Part shown: positions 31,981 to 44,744 of the stretch, in pieces | Layout of the letters: each line of letters opens with the position of its first letter | Numbering within the stretch: the stretch's first letter is position 1 | NCBI GenBank assembly: GCA_018806985.1 | Contig: JADANN010000464.1 | Location: 1,929,654 to 1,993,653 of the forward strand | Reading direction: 5' to 3' | Length of the DNA: 64,000 nucleotides | Source of the DNA: Angiostrongylus vasorum | Taxonomy: Eukaryota > Nematoda > Chromadorea > Rhabditida > Metastrongylidae | The notes under the pieces: generated by a model | Database searches by the model: none | What the model was told of the DNA's origin: nothing | The model's input: the letters and a program-made list of their open reading frames with translations, nothing else | Translations under genes and position numbers: made by a program

Positions 31981-32724
31981 TGAGCTGGGATAGAGCATTT
32001 CGAAGTTGCTGCACAAAATCTAATATTAATACTGCAACAACCTAGTAGTACTTGGAGCTGCTCGAGACAAATAGCGTAAAGGCTTGGGAACTTTGAAACG
32101 CATGCAATTCTGGCCAGGGGAAGATGGAAAAATAAGTGAGAGAGAAGAACGCAAAAAGGGAACTGCCTGAAGAAGTTATAATGTGGTACTTATACATGCA
32201 AAGAGTGGTGTAACGTTCGAAAGAAATAGGTACAGGTTGCATGAAAAATAAGGTTTTTTCTTCAAATGGATGAAGAGGGGTGCCACCGGCTTACTTGAAC
32301 ATAGCCGATGAAAAGCGAAAGAAAGGTATTACGTGGCCGGAAGCGATGTACGTCTGCAAAGCCATAATTCACAAAACTCCAATTTTAAATGCAATAATAA
32401 TTCGCTCTGTATGTCAGATCGAAGTCAGCTTTACAATAATCGTCAGACTTGGGAAAAAAAAACTGCTGCAGAGATAGATCGAAATGTCATCGAAGCATAC
32501 GGGAACTACTTGTGAGAGACCATGGAGTAGAAGGTGAGAAAACTTTCGCGCCAGAGATACTGACGAAGGTCGTTCTCTGCTCAGTAGCAATTGACGACAA
32601 CTATTTGAAGGAAACAATCGGAGCTAAGCCTCTAGAAAGAACTCGAGAGTTAGCTGAAGAAATTTAATGCTAAACCTTATTCTTCACTTAAAAAACGTTA
32701 TAGCACAGGAAGAGGAAGCGTTCG

Positions 32725-32970
32725 GCGTTGGTCGGTCTCTGAGGGATGCATCATGCACTCAACTCCATCAAGTCTCATAAGGGTATATGAATGCACATTT
32801 GGACTGCACAGTGAATTGCAGTGGTATATCGATCTATTTAATCAGTTTTCCTTTACCTTCGTAAACACACTTGGAACCAATTTTCCGACACCTGAGGGCT
32901 GGTGGCATGGGTTAGTTAATGACGCGGGACAAACCCACTAGTACGTGTGCATTGCCGAACACCTTTAACC
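32725..32970 (-). repeat. SINE-1 copy (tRNA-derived), divergent
   Basis: The inverse family landmarks are 'cgttggtcggtctctgaggg', 'catgcactcaactccatcaag' and 'gtatatgaatgcacatttgg', with a degraded tRNA-like head near 32930-32970. Confidence 0.65.
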
Positions 32971-33469
32971 ACTACGCCAAACATGCCTAAAATACAAGAC
33001 AAAACAAATAAAAGACATTGGGAAGGTGGAAACGTTGGATAAATAGGCAATACACGCACTTAACAAAAGGCAAAATGGTCGTCGTTAGGAGTTTACACTT
33101 TTTGTTCGCAACAAAAACGACCCAATTCTCGAAAGAATTATGTAATGCGATGAAAACTGTATCCTATACGACAACTGACGCCATTCAGCACAATGACTGC
33201 ACGTAGTTGACAGCTCTGAACTCTTCCCAAACCCGTATTCCCAAGAGAGGAAGTTAAGATGACTGTTCGGTGCTCTCCAGTCGGATTAGTCCATTATAAC
33301 ATTCTGAATCTCAAGTTAACGTCCACAGCAAAGAAATAAAGCTACAAGATCGATCAAATTCATTAAACATAGCAGCGTATGCATTCATCATGACCCAATC
33401 TTTTGCCAAACAATGACCTACCATATGATGCACAACTAAGTTACGAATTTCCATTTCTAAAACAACCTT

Positions 33470-35720
33470 GCGTAGGATAGCATGCGATCTCTATGAGCTT
33501 CAAGATCGACTCCGCTATCAGACTAAACACGGCGCATCAAACAGAGCTGAAAATCTACAGGCGGCGGCATTGCCACCATCTCCTTTCCTAAGAACGTTTT
33601 TTTAGATAGTAGGGCCTAACGACGGAATCGACATGAAACTCACCCTTAATCACTACCGCGATAGAAGGTTTATCTCTAACCTCACAGCCGCACAAAAAAT
33701 GTGGCATGCGAAAAACTAGAGAATTAATATATTTGAAAACAACAAGACGTCTGTTAGTGATCGCCTATCTTCTGAAAAAGGAATACAAAAAGTCAATACC
33801 GAAAGCTGAACAATCAATGGATCAGTGTGGCTAAGGCTGCAGGTTTAAAACCATCGGTTATTTCGCGCTTTAAAAATCAATAAACTAACACGTCCCATCT
33901 AATATCTACTTATTAAAACACATAAGTTGGTATCACCCGATGATCTTGTGTCAACCAATCCGTTATCATTTGAGATTAGACCCATCATCAGCTGTGTAGA
34001 CGGGACCAACGGATAGAATAACCTGGTTCTTTAAGCCTAATACTTACCCAGTTGCTTAACCACATTCCAGCTCACGTCACAAACACTCAAATGTCCCTAG
34101 AACGTCTACGTAACGCGTCCGCTAATAACGCGTACTTGATGGAGTCCTTCGACGTTTCCGCGCTTGACACCAACGTATCGAATGACTCCGCAATACAAGC
34201 ATTCTTCGAACTTCTTGTTGAACATAAAGGAAGAAAAAACATGCATAGCTTGTCCATCCAGCAGCTTATGGCTCTCTTAAAGGAGTGCCTAAACTGCTCG
34301 ATTTTCAGATGGCCTGGGAAATACTACGCGCAAATAAGGGGGTTGGCAATGGGATAGCGACTGGCACCAAGCCTTGCCATTGCGTTTATGTCAAGATAGA
34401 GGCCCCCGTTCTCGGTCTCGGGCCGCTACTCTGTTGCAGATATATAGGTGATTGTTTTGTCGTCTTCCCTGAGGAGGAAATGGAGAAATGCTTTGAATCA
34501 ATGAACAAGCAGTCCGAGTACATCAAGTTGACCCTGGAGAAACCGAAAGACGACTGGCTCCCATTTCTTAACGTTCAAATCAACTCATCAAGCAGCGGTT
34601 ATATGACAAATGATACCGAAAACTAAGTAACAAAAAAACATCATGGGTCATTCCCTCTCTTTCCACCCTTCACACACAAAGAGGGCGCTTGTAAAAAAAA
34701 AGGAAGAATCGCAAGACTTGGCTCGGCAAGTAGCCATCTCTAATGGCTGACAGTAGTAATCCCACGAGATAAGTTTAGAAGGAGAGCAACGCCCCAAAAC
34801 GAACGGTTTGGTCGAAACAAAAATCCCGTTTATCTTCCCTTTTTTTAGCGATGAAATAACTGTAGCGATGAAGCCATGCTTAAGAAGGGCAGATCTAGAG
34901 GGATCGGTAGCGATAATTGAAATACCACCGAATACACTTCGTCGCCAGTTAGTTCGTAACCGCCTATACGACCGTCTATGTGAAACACAGAATTGTGTAA
35001 TTTGCCCTTATGGCGGGGACGATGACTACATGAGTTCAAATACGATATACCTCATCCTTATGCATTCGCGGAGACGAATATATTGGCGAAACAGGTAGAC
35101 CTTTATGTATCCGCACAAAAGAACACCTAGATGGCAAAGGAAAAGCAGGACAAGGTACGCCACTAGGGACGCATAGAATACAAAGGCATAACGGAGACGA
35201 TTTTGACATAAGAGTAACTATCATCGTACGGGATCCTCAAACACCAACGCGCGAACTCCTCGAGGCTTATTGAATAAATGCCTAAAAAATCCTACAATGA
35301 ATAGCAGGGAGGAGTGTCCCGAGATCACACGTGATCTCGTCCAATAGTTTCTATCGATCGTTGATGTGGGGTGGTGCAGTCGTCAACCATATGCGACTCT
35401 GAGCGGCTGTTTTTCCTCGCTGGAAGACAGGTGAAAAAAAGCGGTGGGTTTTTCAAGAAGCCGTAGATCTTGTAATTACCGTTCAGATTTTCACCTTCTG
35501 TTTGTGCTGTTGAAACCTTTGACCTAGTAAGTTGCGTATTAGTGTATCCTTCCAGGTCCCTGAAGAAGGCGAGTCTGCGGAAACGTCAGCTACGGTTGTG
35601 TTGTATGTGTTATTGTATGGAAATAAACGTGTACTGTTTAACAACCTCGCCATTGCTGAGAAAGAAAACGACGAATTTACAAGTGACGAGTATTGAACAA
35701 ATTAGCCTACGAAATTCTGC
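33470..35720 (+). mobile_element. Penelope-like element 1, RT and GIY-YIG, defective
   Basis: The N-terminal coding remnant (33480-33620, YELQDRLRYQTKHG) is followed by RT motifs at 33900-34620. These include the IRPIIS-like region, VSALDTNV, then CRYIGDCF at 34435-34458, where the catalytic box should be YIDD and its first Asp is replaced by Gly. Next come the C-terminal Cys motif (CVICPYGGDDDYMSS, 34995-35036) and the GIY-YIG endonuclease (EYIGETGRPLCIRTKEH, about 35075-35130), after frameshifts. The 3' tail (35500-35670) has CTGAAGA and GGAAAC boxes of hammerhead-ribozyme type, an AATAAA and 'acaacctcgccattgct'. Arrangement and tail match Penelope-like retroelements. At least three frameshifts or stops make it non-autonomous. 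Confidence 0.82.
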
Positions 35721-36720
35721 CTCATTCAGCGTCTCAGGGTACTCAACGGTCCTCTCAAAGCAATTATTCCACTATTTCCAAAAACCTTTTAGTGTCGAAA
35801 TTTACACCACAATGGTTTTCGTATAAAATGAACCTTTCGATTAGTGTCATTATAAACTGAGCCAAGCGGAGTGGCTTCGGTTCATTTTAAATTGAATCGC
35901 TATATTAGTGAAAAAAAACTCAAGAAGGTAATCTTCTCAGATGAGGGAGACTGCACTGAAATTATATGTAGGGCCAATACAGCAAAAAAGAAGGTGAAGT
36001 ATAAAAAACTCAAAAACTACGTAGAAAAAATCGCACCGGCGTTCAGTGTGGTCATCGTACGCAGACATCGTGTCGGCAGGTGATTCGGCCATGTTGTATA
36101 ATGTGGTGTCGTAAGGTGACGATAGATTGGAAGACTGGGTGGTAGCATTACGAACAACGATGAACGACATCGCTGTGAACATATTGCCATACGCGCAATA
36201 TCCGCACAAACACTGGAATTTTTCGGAGAACTTATATAAATCCATTACGAAAGAGCTATAGGTCGTAAGACAGCGGGGTGACTAATTAAAATTTGCATTA
36301 CTTAACAAATACTCAATCATGAGCCATTTTAACAACAAAAGGAAGTACGTACACCATAATATGTTTACAATTCTGATTCAACGGTACGTATTAATTTCAG
36401 TGCAGCATCAACAATACAAAAAAGAGGAAACATTTACTTGTAGAAAACGTTGAACAACAGAAGAACAACCGACTTGATTATTACCTAAGGAAGTAGCTTT
36501 CCCGATCGCTTCAAAGAAAGAGATATAATTCGCTCAAATAACTAGGACTCTCGGGTAGGGAAGTTCTAATCTATATCTCTGCAGATGGAAGAAGCATGTG
36601 GGTTAGTGGTCAGAGGTTCTCTGCAATACAAGCGTCGTCGTTAACATGATCACACGCCATAGGCTCAGCAAAACTAACACTTCCGTGTGGTCGGGTAATA
36701 GGTGCCTGACGTGACTGGAG
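35721..36720. other. Intergenic, nothing recognised
   Basis: Short frames at 35871-36083 (+) and 36245-35937 (-) overlap and have no recognisable domain. The region is AT-rich spacer between a Penelope-like element and a SINE fragment. Confidence 0.5.
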
Positions 36721-36721
36721 G

Positions 36722-36872
36722 GATAACAGTATTTACTTGATATATCAGTAGGCCACCATTAGTCTCTGCTGTACAGGCCAGATAGGCATTCAATTACCCT
36801 TAACGAAGCTTGGTGAAGCGGAATTCACAGCTCATCCCGTAAGCATTAACCAATGTCGAGAGCTTTATCCTT
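36722..36872 (+). repeat. SINE-1 3' half
   Basis: It begins at the internal 'tatcagtaggccacca' block and ends 'agctttatccttttag'; the tRNA-like head is missing. Confidence 0.65.
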
Positions 36873-37884
36873 TTAGCTTCCACATACTCAAATACGTTTT
36901 CATTTTTAAGGTCATCAGAAACGGTGACACGAGTTGACTTCAATTCACAGCTTGCAGAAAGCGAAAATGAAGCGTCCTGCGAGTAGCATCACGAAACAGG
37001 CGTCATTTTCCAAATGTGTCACAACTATCTCTTCTCTTCTTACAAAAATATATCCTATAACACATTCGCGACGGAATTTGATATCCCATGACCAGCGCAC
37101 GGCACGATGCCTGGTTTATGGCTGTTAAGGACCTGTTGGTTTTTTGAGAGTGAACCATACTTCTTCGGGTAATTAGTGGACTTGAGGGTTGTGAACACGA
37201 CAGGATTGCAGAGCAGATCGATCTATATCGCTCTACAAGTATGGTTTGTGTGCGACTATTTACTACACGGTATTATGGTCCACGAGGCAAACACACTGTT
37301 GTCAGCATTCGTAAGGTTTTGAAGCTTGAGTTTATTTCTATAAGTTTCATATCCGCCCATTCTGTAAGAAAACTATGATTCTTTATAACGACTAAAATCT
37401 AAACAAAAGTCAAATGAGAGTTGAGCTACCGGTGAATAAAGTGTTCGCAAAAAAGTTTTTCCTACATTTCTAAGTGCACAGCAAAACTTCTACCGATTAA
37501 CGCCCGCCACAACACATGAGTTGAATAAGCTACCTATTGATCGTGAAAAATGTATGGAAAGGGATCTTTACGCCAAAATAAACTATCAGAAGGAAATGAT
37601 CTCAATAGGGGATAGAGCAGCGACAATGTTCCATCACAAACGACACGTATACAGGTCACATCGTCGCGAATGGTTTAATTTACTTTTAACTGAATTATAA
37701 CAGAAGTTATACTTTTGGAAAAAATTACAGGTGGAAATTGAGATGGAACTTCGACAAATTTACTTTTATTCAAACTCCGACATAATGAGAGCAAACCGCT
37801 CAAAACATTACAGAGGTGTAGGACAAAGAAGTGTTGGGGAAAGCATCAATATGCATGCTTGGTATTTCCAAAGTTTCTTCATGA

Positions 37885-38157
37885 CTGGGGCGCGTGTGGC
37901 GCAGTCGTCGGAGGCGCCGTGCAATACACATGAGATCTATCCCCGCAAACCAGGCCGCCCACCAAACCCTCTAGCCCTCGAGGGTCGGCACATGTGGTAC
38001 CAGACTTGAGGGATAGCAGCAGAGGCTCGATACATCGGTAGGCCACAGCGAGTCATTTTAAAGGCCAAATGTGCACTCAATCACCCTAACGATGCTCAAT
38101 GAAGTCCAATGCACGGCGCATCCCTCGGAGACTCATCAATCCCGAAATCTTTTTTAT
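37885..38157 (+). repeat. SINE-1 copy (tRNA-derived)
   Basis: The head is 'ggcgcgtgtggcgcagtcg' (box A-like) with a damaged box B (GAGATCTATCCCC). The full body includes 'acatcggtaggccacagcgag' and 'cacggcgcatccctcg', ending in a T-rich tail that abuts the mariner relic. Confidence 0.8.
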
Positions 38158-38164
38158 CATTCAC

Positions 38165-38830
38165 ACTTGCCAAATTCGACATTTAAGATGAGAAAAGTCG
38201 CCAACATCCTTCTGATATTGCCGATGACCCACTGAAGGCTTTAGTCGAAGCAAATACACCAATCTCAACTGTCCAAGAGCATCTAAAAAAGTTGGAAAGT
38301 CCAATAAGCTCGGTAGATGGATGTCGCACGAAACGAATGACAATTAAAGAAATGGCCGTATTGAGGTATCGTCGGATCTTCTTCTGCGCAATCAAGGTCT
38401 AATTTATTGAACATATTTCGACGTTCGACGACAAATACACTCTCTACGACAAGCGATCAGCTCAGTGGTTGGACACCCGTAGAACTTCCCGAAATATGAT
38501 TTTTCCCAAAAAATGGTCATGTTGACCGTTGGGTGGTCTGCAGCTGGTTGATTCATAACAGTCTTTCCAATACTGGTGAAACGATTACGGCGTAGAAGCA
38601 CGCTCGATCTGTAAAAAGTTGAACAACCTGGGATATGAAACTTTGCCTCATCAACGATACTTGGCAGACTTCTTATTTACCACTACCGAATACCACTTCT
38701 TAAAGCATCTCGACAGCTTTGTGTACGAAAATACCTTAGAAACCAAGCTAAGGCGAAAGTGCTTTCTCCATCGTCTCCAAGTTCAGAATTCTGTACAATT
38801 AATACAAATAAACTGTTTGTCGTGAGGCAA
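38165..38830 (+). pseudogene. Mariner-type transposase relic 2
   Basis: Reading across frames gives mariner landmarks in order. DPLKALVEANTPISTVQEHL and KKLE form the second helix-turn-helix (38225-38300). A region matching the WVPHEL..N..R family box follows, then a damaged FDDKYTLYD (DEKW-YD box). Next are QWLDTRR, MLTVGWSAAG (the WWD/WWS box), GETITA, and YETLPHQRYLADF...TTEYHFLKHLDSF at 38630-38730, which matches the HPPYSPDL..TDYHFFKHL box. It resembles the Hsmar1-like branch. At least four frameshifts or stops are present. It is a different copy from the relic at 31540-31980. Confidence 0.75.
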
Positions 38831-38984
38831 AAACATGCTGATCTTAATAATTCTGATCTCGATTACCAAAATCTATTCTGAGCTCAAACGTACTACACTC
38901 TGAAAACAGTTTGAAGTGCTGTACTAATCTTTGAACAGCCTAATACTCAAGCAATCTATTTAAAGAAATATAATACTACTCGTC

Positions 38985-41900
38985 CACGGATCTCCCTCAT
39001 ATGAGGGGATCTCGAGCCGGTTAGTCGCTGAGGCTACGTGGCGCTTCCCCAGGTGGCGGATGGGAGGTTAATCGCGGGCCAAAAGCGACCTTTGCATCCC
39101 TGAGACGCAGGTGGATCAGGGGATGGACTCCCTTGTTTCTGATGCGCCGATTTGGCACACACTTCCTGTATTTGCTAGGCGTATCCATGCATGCGTGTGC
39201 GGGTGCGTTCTCGCTTATGCGGATTGTGTTCTACGAATCAATTCGGCCAAAAGTCTGCAATCAAGTGATAACGGGAAATATATGGGAGGCGGGTAGGGAG
39301 TCGCCTCCAACAAATAAGCTCCATGTCCATTCCGGGAGAGCCTGGCACGCTATCCCTAAGTATACCCTAGTCTCCCACGTTGACAGCCCAGCAAGCTATA
39401 CGTGGGTATCAATATGCTAAACACAGTGAAAAAAAAACGGGCCTCGTTCCCCTGACCACGAAAGAGCTCCAAGTTCGGCAGCGTTGGGATGGGACGAGTA
39501 CGGAGAGGCTGCTAAAATCTCAGGGCTAATGGAAGGTGCCTGGGTCACGAAAGATCTATGGTTACGATCTGTACCTACAATGCACGTACACTTGCATCCG
39601 AGTCCTCCCTAGAAGACTTGCTCATGCAAACAAGAAGGATAAGGTACGACGTCATCTGCCTGGCTGAGACGAGACCAGTTACATCATCTTCGCTTTCCTG
39701 ATGACATCAGTCCTTATAACACCAAACATTAGCCAAGCGCAACGTACGCTTGCCGACTTTGATGAAGCCTGTGGAAAGATTGGACTTCGACTAAACCTCA
39801 CAAAAACGATGTACATGAAGAACGGATTGGTTTCATACGCCCCATTCACGCTCAACGGAATACATGATCTCCGAATGTTCGAGTTATCTCTATCTAGGTT
39901 GGGAAATCAATATGATGAACGACTTAGCTCCAGACTTGAGCAGAAGGTAACGAGAGGCCTTAGGGAGCTTTCAAGAGCATCGAACATGTAGTGAACAGAA
40001 CAAAGAACACCAGACTCCGTGCCCACCTTTTCGACTCAACGGTACTTCCCTGTCCATTCGTATGCGTCAGAAATCTGGTCGCTGCGTAAATAGGATGAAA
40101 AATCACTCGGCGTTAATAAACGCGCAGTCGAAAGGACGATGCTAGGGTATCCCGTTTCACACAACTAAGGGATGGGATCCGAATCTCCGACCTGCGTCAC
40201 CTGTATCACCTGTCACGTGTAGCCCCGTTGATGGTGGAGTGACTCGAGCGGGCGCCAGTAAATCTTCCATTTTTCCCTGTCGCGCTAAGAGTAGCCCAGG
40301 GGGTTCTGCTCGCTCTAGGGACTCGTCGAGCACCATGCCTTTCTTCAAGGCTCTTCCTGAAGAACTCAGACCATCGGGATCGGTAGTCTTCCTGCATTGC
40401 GTTTAAGATCCCGAGGGAATCTAGTCATCTAACGACTCTTGTCCATCGGTTGCCATTCATATGCATTACGCGTCCGGTCCACCTTATCTTCGACTGTTTG
40501 GCGTACAGAACGGCACTGATCTTTCATCATGCTTACGCAGCGACCAGGTTTCTGACGCATATCTTAGGGCAGGAAGTACCGCTGAGTCGAAAAGGTGGGC
40601 ACGGAGTCGGCTGTTCCTTTGTTCTCTTCACTACTTCCTCGATGCTCTTGAAAGCTCCCCAAGCCCGCTCGTTTACTTCTGCTCAGCTCTGGAGCTAAGT
40701 CGTTCATCATATTGATTTCCCGACCTAGATAGACATAACTAGAGCATTCGGAGATATTCGTTCCGTTGACGCGTAGAATGACGGCATATGAAACCAATCC
40801 GTTCTTCATGAACATCGTTTTCTGTGAGATTTAGTCGAAGACCAATTTTTCCACAGGCTTTATCAAAGTCGGCAAGCATACGTTCCGCTTGGCTAATGTT
40901 TGGTGTTTATAAGGACGATGTCATCAGCAAAGCGAATGATGGTGTAACTGCCGACCATCGATTTTCACTCCCATATTATCCCCATTCCAATGTTCGCATG
41001 ATGTTCTGGAGGGTGGCGGTAAATAACTTTGGCAAGATGGTATCGCCTTGCCTAACCTCTCTCTTGACGTCGATGTTAATATCGTTGTAGAATGCTGATA
41101 TCTTGGTTGTGAAATTTTTCTACAGCTCACGAAAAAAATCTTTATGTACTGAGTAGGGACTCCTTGACTATCAAGGGCTTCCAGATGACTGCTTCTATCT
41201 CTAATTGAATCAGAGGCCTTCTGTAAATTGATGAAATGTGAGACAGAGCGGTGTTCTGTACTTTCGCGATATTTCAATGAGCCTTGTTATCGTGTGGATG
41301 TCGTCCATCGTAATAAACCCTTTTCGAAACCCTGCTTGCTCAAATGGCTGTCCTTCGTCCTGTGTTCTGTCAATCCTGTTGAGGGATGACTCTTGTGAAA
41401 AGTATCTAGACGATAGATGGCAGGCAGAATGGGCGATAGTTGCCGATATCGTGTAGGTCACCCGTTCTTGAACATTAGCACGGTCTTGCTGGTTTTCCAG
41501 TGAGTAGGGGGACCTTGCATTAAGACAGATAACGTGTGAAGAGCCGTGATCGTGATATTTGTTTACGAGGGACTGGCGGAAAGTTCTTCAGGTGTTCTGA
41601 TCTTATTCTCTCCGGACCTGGTGCTGTTCGATTTTTCACCGACGAAATATCGGATTTCGGAAGGGAGAACCGGTGGTGCAACATATCCATCCTCCTTTAT
41701 TTCATATCACAGGAGGTGGATGTGGCTATGGAAGAGATCTGAGTAGTATTCGAATGATTTTCTCCATTGCCTTTTCTGGATGCTGTAACTGTTCCGTCTG
41801 AGCGTCGTACAGCAGTCGTCTTGCTCTTGTAATTGGCGAAGGTTCCGTGTGCTTTGCGAATGCTTTTCCCCAGCCTCTGCAGTTTCGACCATTACTGCTG

Positions 41901-43870
41901 CTCTTCTTTCTTTAAGATCTTCTTTTACCACCTGTCTGCACTGTTTTGCAGGTTCCGACGTTAGTTTGCGGTTGCCTGCAGCTCGTCCGATTCCACGCTG
42001 GCGCATCAGCTCGAGTGTTTCTGGGAGACACGTTTCTTGGTAACTTTCGAACTCTCAGTTTTCATAGCGCTAACGTGAAGACGTTGAATGAGCCGATCGT
42101 ATTCCTCGTCGATGTTATCGACAACGGCATGTTTCCAACAGCCGACTAATAAATTGAATAAGTCCCAGTTTACGGTGGTTCTGGGACTTCGTTTTTGAAT
42201 TTAGCGGCTTTTTCTCCTTTTCGCGAAAAATAGAATCTTGCACGAAGGAGGCGATGGTCTGATCACTTGTAGAATTTTGGGACAACAGGGACATCGGTTA
42301 GGCAAAACCTTCTATTTACTATGATGCGGTCTATTTCGTTATGGCACTCTCCATTGGGAGACTCCCACGTCCAGCGTCAAAGATGGGGCTTCTCGAATTG
42401 CGAGTTACCATGGATGGTCATGGTCGCTATAATAAACTCAGCCGCTCACCTTGTTCGTTCCATTCTAATCCATGGGTCCCGAATGTGACGTTTATCAGAC
42501 GTTCTTCTTGGTCCAATCCTAGCGTTGAAATCTATGAGTGACCTTGAAGAATGTATGCTCTTCTCTGTAGAACTTCTCCAAGTCCATGTAGAACGCTTCA
42601 ACTTCTTCTTCGTCATAGGTTGATGTTGGCGCGTAAACGACGAAGACTGTCAAAGCCGGTATTGATCCACATATTTTTTTAGTCGTAAACGTCCGATTCG
42701 GGTTGTAAACTGTTCGAATGAATCGATGTTCATGGACAAACTCGTCTTGACGAGAACGCCGACGCCGCCTGCTCCTCTATTGTCGCATGTTCCGAGGAAC
42801 AGTTCTTCTCCGGTGTCATAGATGGCGCTGAATGGATGGCGTCGTGTCCTCTCGGCCAGGCCGAAGACGTCGTACCTTATCATTATTGCTTACATGAGCA
42901 TGGTTCTATTGAGGACTTGGATGCAAGTGTACGTGCATTGCAGCTACAGATCGTCACCATAGTTCTTGGTGATCCAGGCAGCTTCCATTGGCCCTGAAAT
43001 TTTAGCAGCCTCTCCGTACTCGTCCTACCCAACGCTGCGAAACTGGGGGGCTCTTTCGGGGTCAGGGGAATGAGGCCCGTTTTTTTTACTGTGTTTAGCA
43101 TGCTGATACCCAAGTATAGCTTGCTGGGCTATGAACTGGGGGGCTGGTATACTCACGGGTAGCTTGTCAGCCTCTCCCAGAGTGGACATGGAGCTTATTT
43201 GTTGGAGGCGACTCTAACCGCCTCCCATATACTTCCCTGTCACTTAATTGCAGGCTTTTGGCCGAATTGACTCGTAGAATACAACCCGCATAAGTGAGAA
43301 CGCACCCACACACGCATGCATAAATACGCCTAGCAAATACAGAAGGTATGTGCCAAATCGGCGCAGCAGGAACAAGGGAGTCCATCTCCTGGATCCATCT
43401 GCCTCTAAGGGAAGCAAAGGTCGCTTTTTGGTTCGCGATTCCCTATCCGCCACCTGGGGAAGCGCCACGTAGCCTAGCGACTAACCGGCTCGAGATCCCT
43501 CATATGAGGGAGATCCGTGGCCTTCGTCAACTACCAGACCTGCGTCAACGATCAAAAAATCAAAGATGCCATTCTGTACGCCAAACAGTCGAAGATAAGG
43601 TGTGCCGAGCACGTAATGCGTATGAATGACAACCGATGGACAAGAGCCGTTAGTGACTGGATTTCTCGGGATGTCAAACATACTGCAAGAAGACCACCGA
43701 CCCGATGGTCAGAGTTTCTTTGCGAAGAGCCTAGAAGAATGATATGATGCCCGACGAGTCCCTAGAGCGAGCAGAACCCACTTGTCTGCTCTTGCACGCG
43801 ACAGGGGAAAAATGGAAGTTTCACTGGTGCCCGCTCGAGTCACTCGACGATGAACGGGACTACAGGTGAC
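38985..43870 (+). mobile_element. RTE-like LINE copy C1 (+), split by a nested copy
   Basis: The 5' part lies at 38985-40199: leader (38985-39560), start of the endonuclease (39560-39680), an internal deletion to the RT palm (39700), then RT C-terminus and thumb to 40199. Sequence resumes at about 43533 with the same reading ('gacctgcgtcaacgatc') and runs to the 3' end at 43870. Between the halves lies an oppositely oriented copy (40200-43520). C1 lacks most of the endonuclease and all of the fingers region of the RT, and is dead. Confidence 0.8.
40200..43520 (-). mobile_element. RTE-like LINE copy C2 (-), inserted in C1
   Basis: A nearly full-length element: leader (43520-43110), endonuclease (about 42890-42310, including a region with many indels), linker (42150-41830), RT (41740-40850, with the GFRKGFIT-like and FADD-coding regions), and C-terminus (40815-40210). 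The 3' tail has short repeats ('gtgacaggtgatacag'). The 11-bp word 'gacctgcgtca' occurs on both sides (about 40188-40198 and 43537-43547), consistent with a target-site duplication. Many single-base indels break the frame. Confidence 0.85.
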
Positions 43871-44740
43871 AGGTACACGTGACTCGTATGCTTTATTCAA
43901 GTCATATTTTGAAATTAACAACGAAAGAACTAATTAGGTTTCCCACCCTATTTAAAAAATAAACTTAGTAATAGTTAGCAATGAGTCACGATACAAGTAT
44001 GATTGGTAATGTGTGAGTAGTGCACACCAATGTGGTCAATATCAAAATGACCTCTCTGATTAATAAACAAGGTGAAAATGATATAAGTTGAAGAATAAAG
44101 CTCCTATGTTCATCGTGAGTGAAAAAATTACTTGTGTTGCAAAATTAGAGTATTCTAGTACCTATCACCTTCTGGATAATCAAATTGGAAAAAAAAACAA
44201 CAAGTGAGTTATAATCACCTCATTTTCCAAATAAAACTTTGTACTCATTCCACATATTCGAGACATTTAGGTAAAGCTGTACACATGGAGAAACATGAAT
44301 TTGAAAATGAACTCATCCTTGCACTAAGCTGAAGCCCACAAAATTTTGTCCCATATACTCACTAGAAAGTTGCCTTATATTTCACCGTTCGCGCGGCGAA
44401 GGGGCAGCAAATAAAGGAAGATTCAAGTGGAATTCTTTAGGCACCACTGCTATACTTCTGTTCTGTAAGCTTAAGCGTTCCTAAGTCGTTAAAAATCACA
44501 ACAGATTGGTATTCAATTTTTTATAACCGAGTTTCTAATTGTATATCAATCAATATTCCCTTATTTGTTGTGAAGAAGAAACTACAGGAAAGGAAACTTC
44601 GCGATCAACGTGAAATTTTTTACACGGAAGTATATGTTACACGGATGCGATAATTTAATCCAAAAATCGTTTTGTAGAAATTCTAGTCACTGCAACTAGC
44701 GTTCCAAGAAATGCTGTTACTCTTATTTTTAAAGGCTAAA
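43871..44740. other. Intergenic, nothing recognised
   Basis: AT-rich spacer between the nested LINE and a SINE-1 copy. No frame longer than about 60 codons with coding character was seen. Confidence 0.5.
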
Positions 44741-44744
44741 GGAT

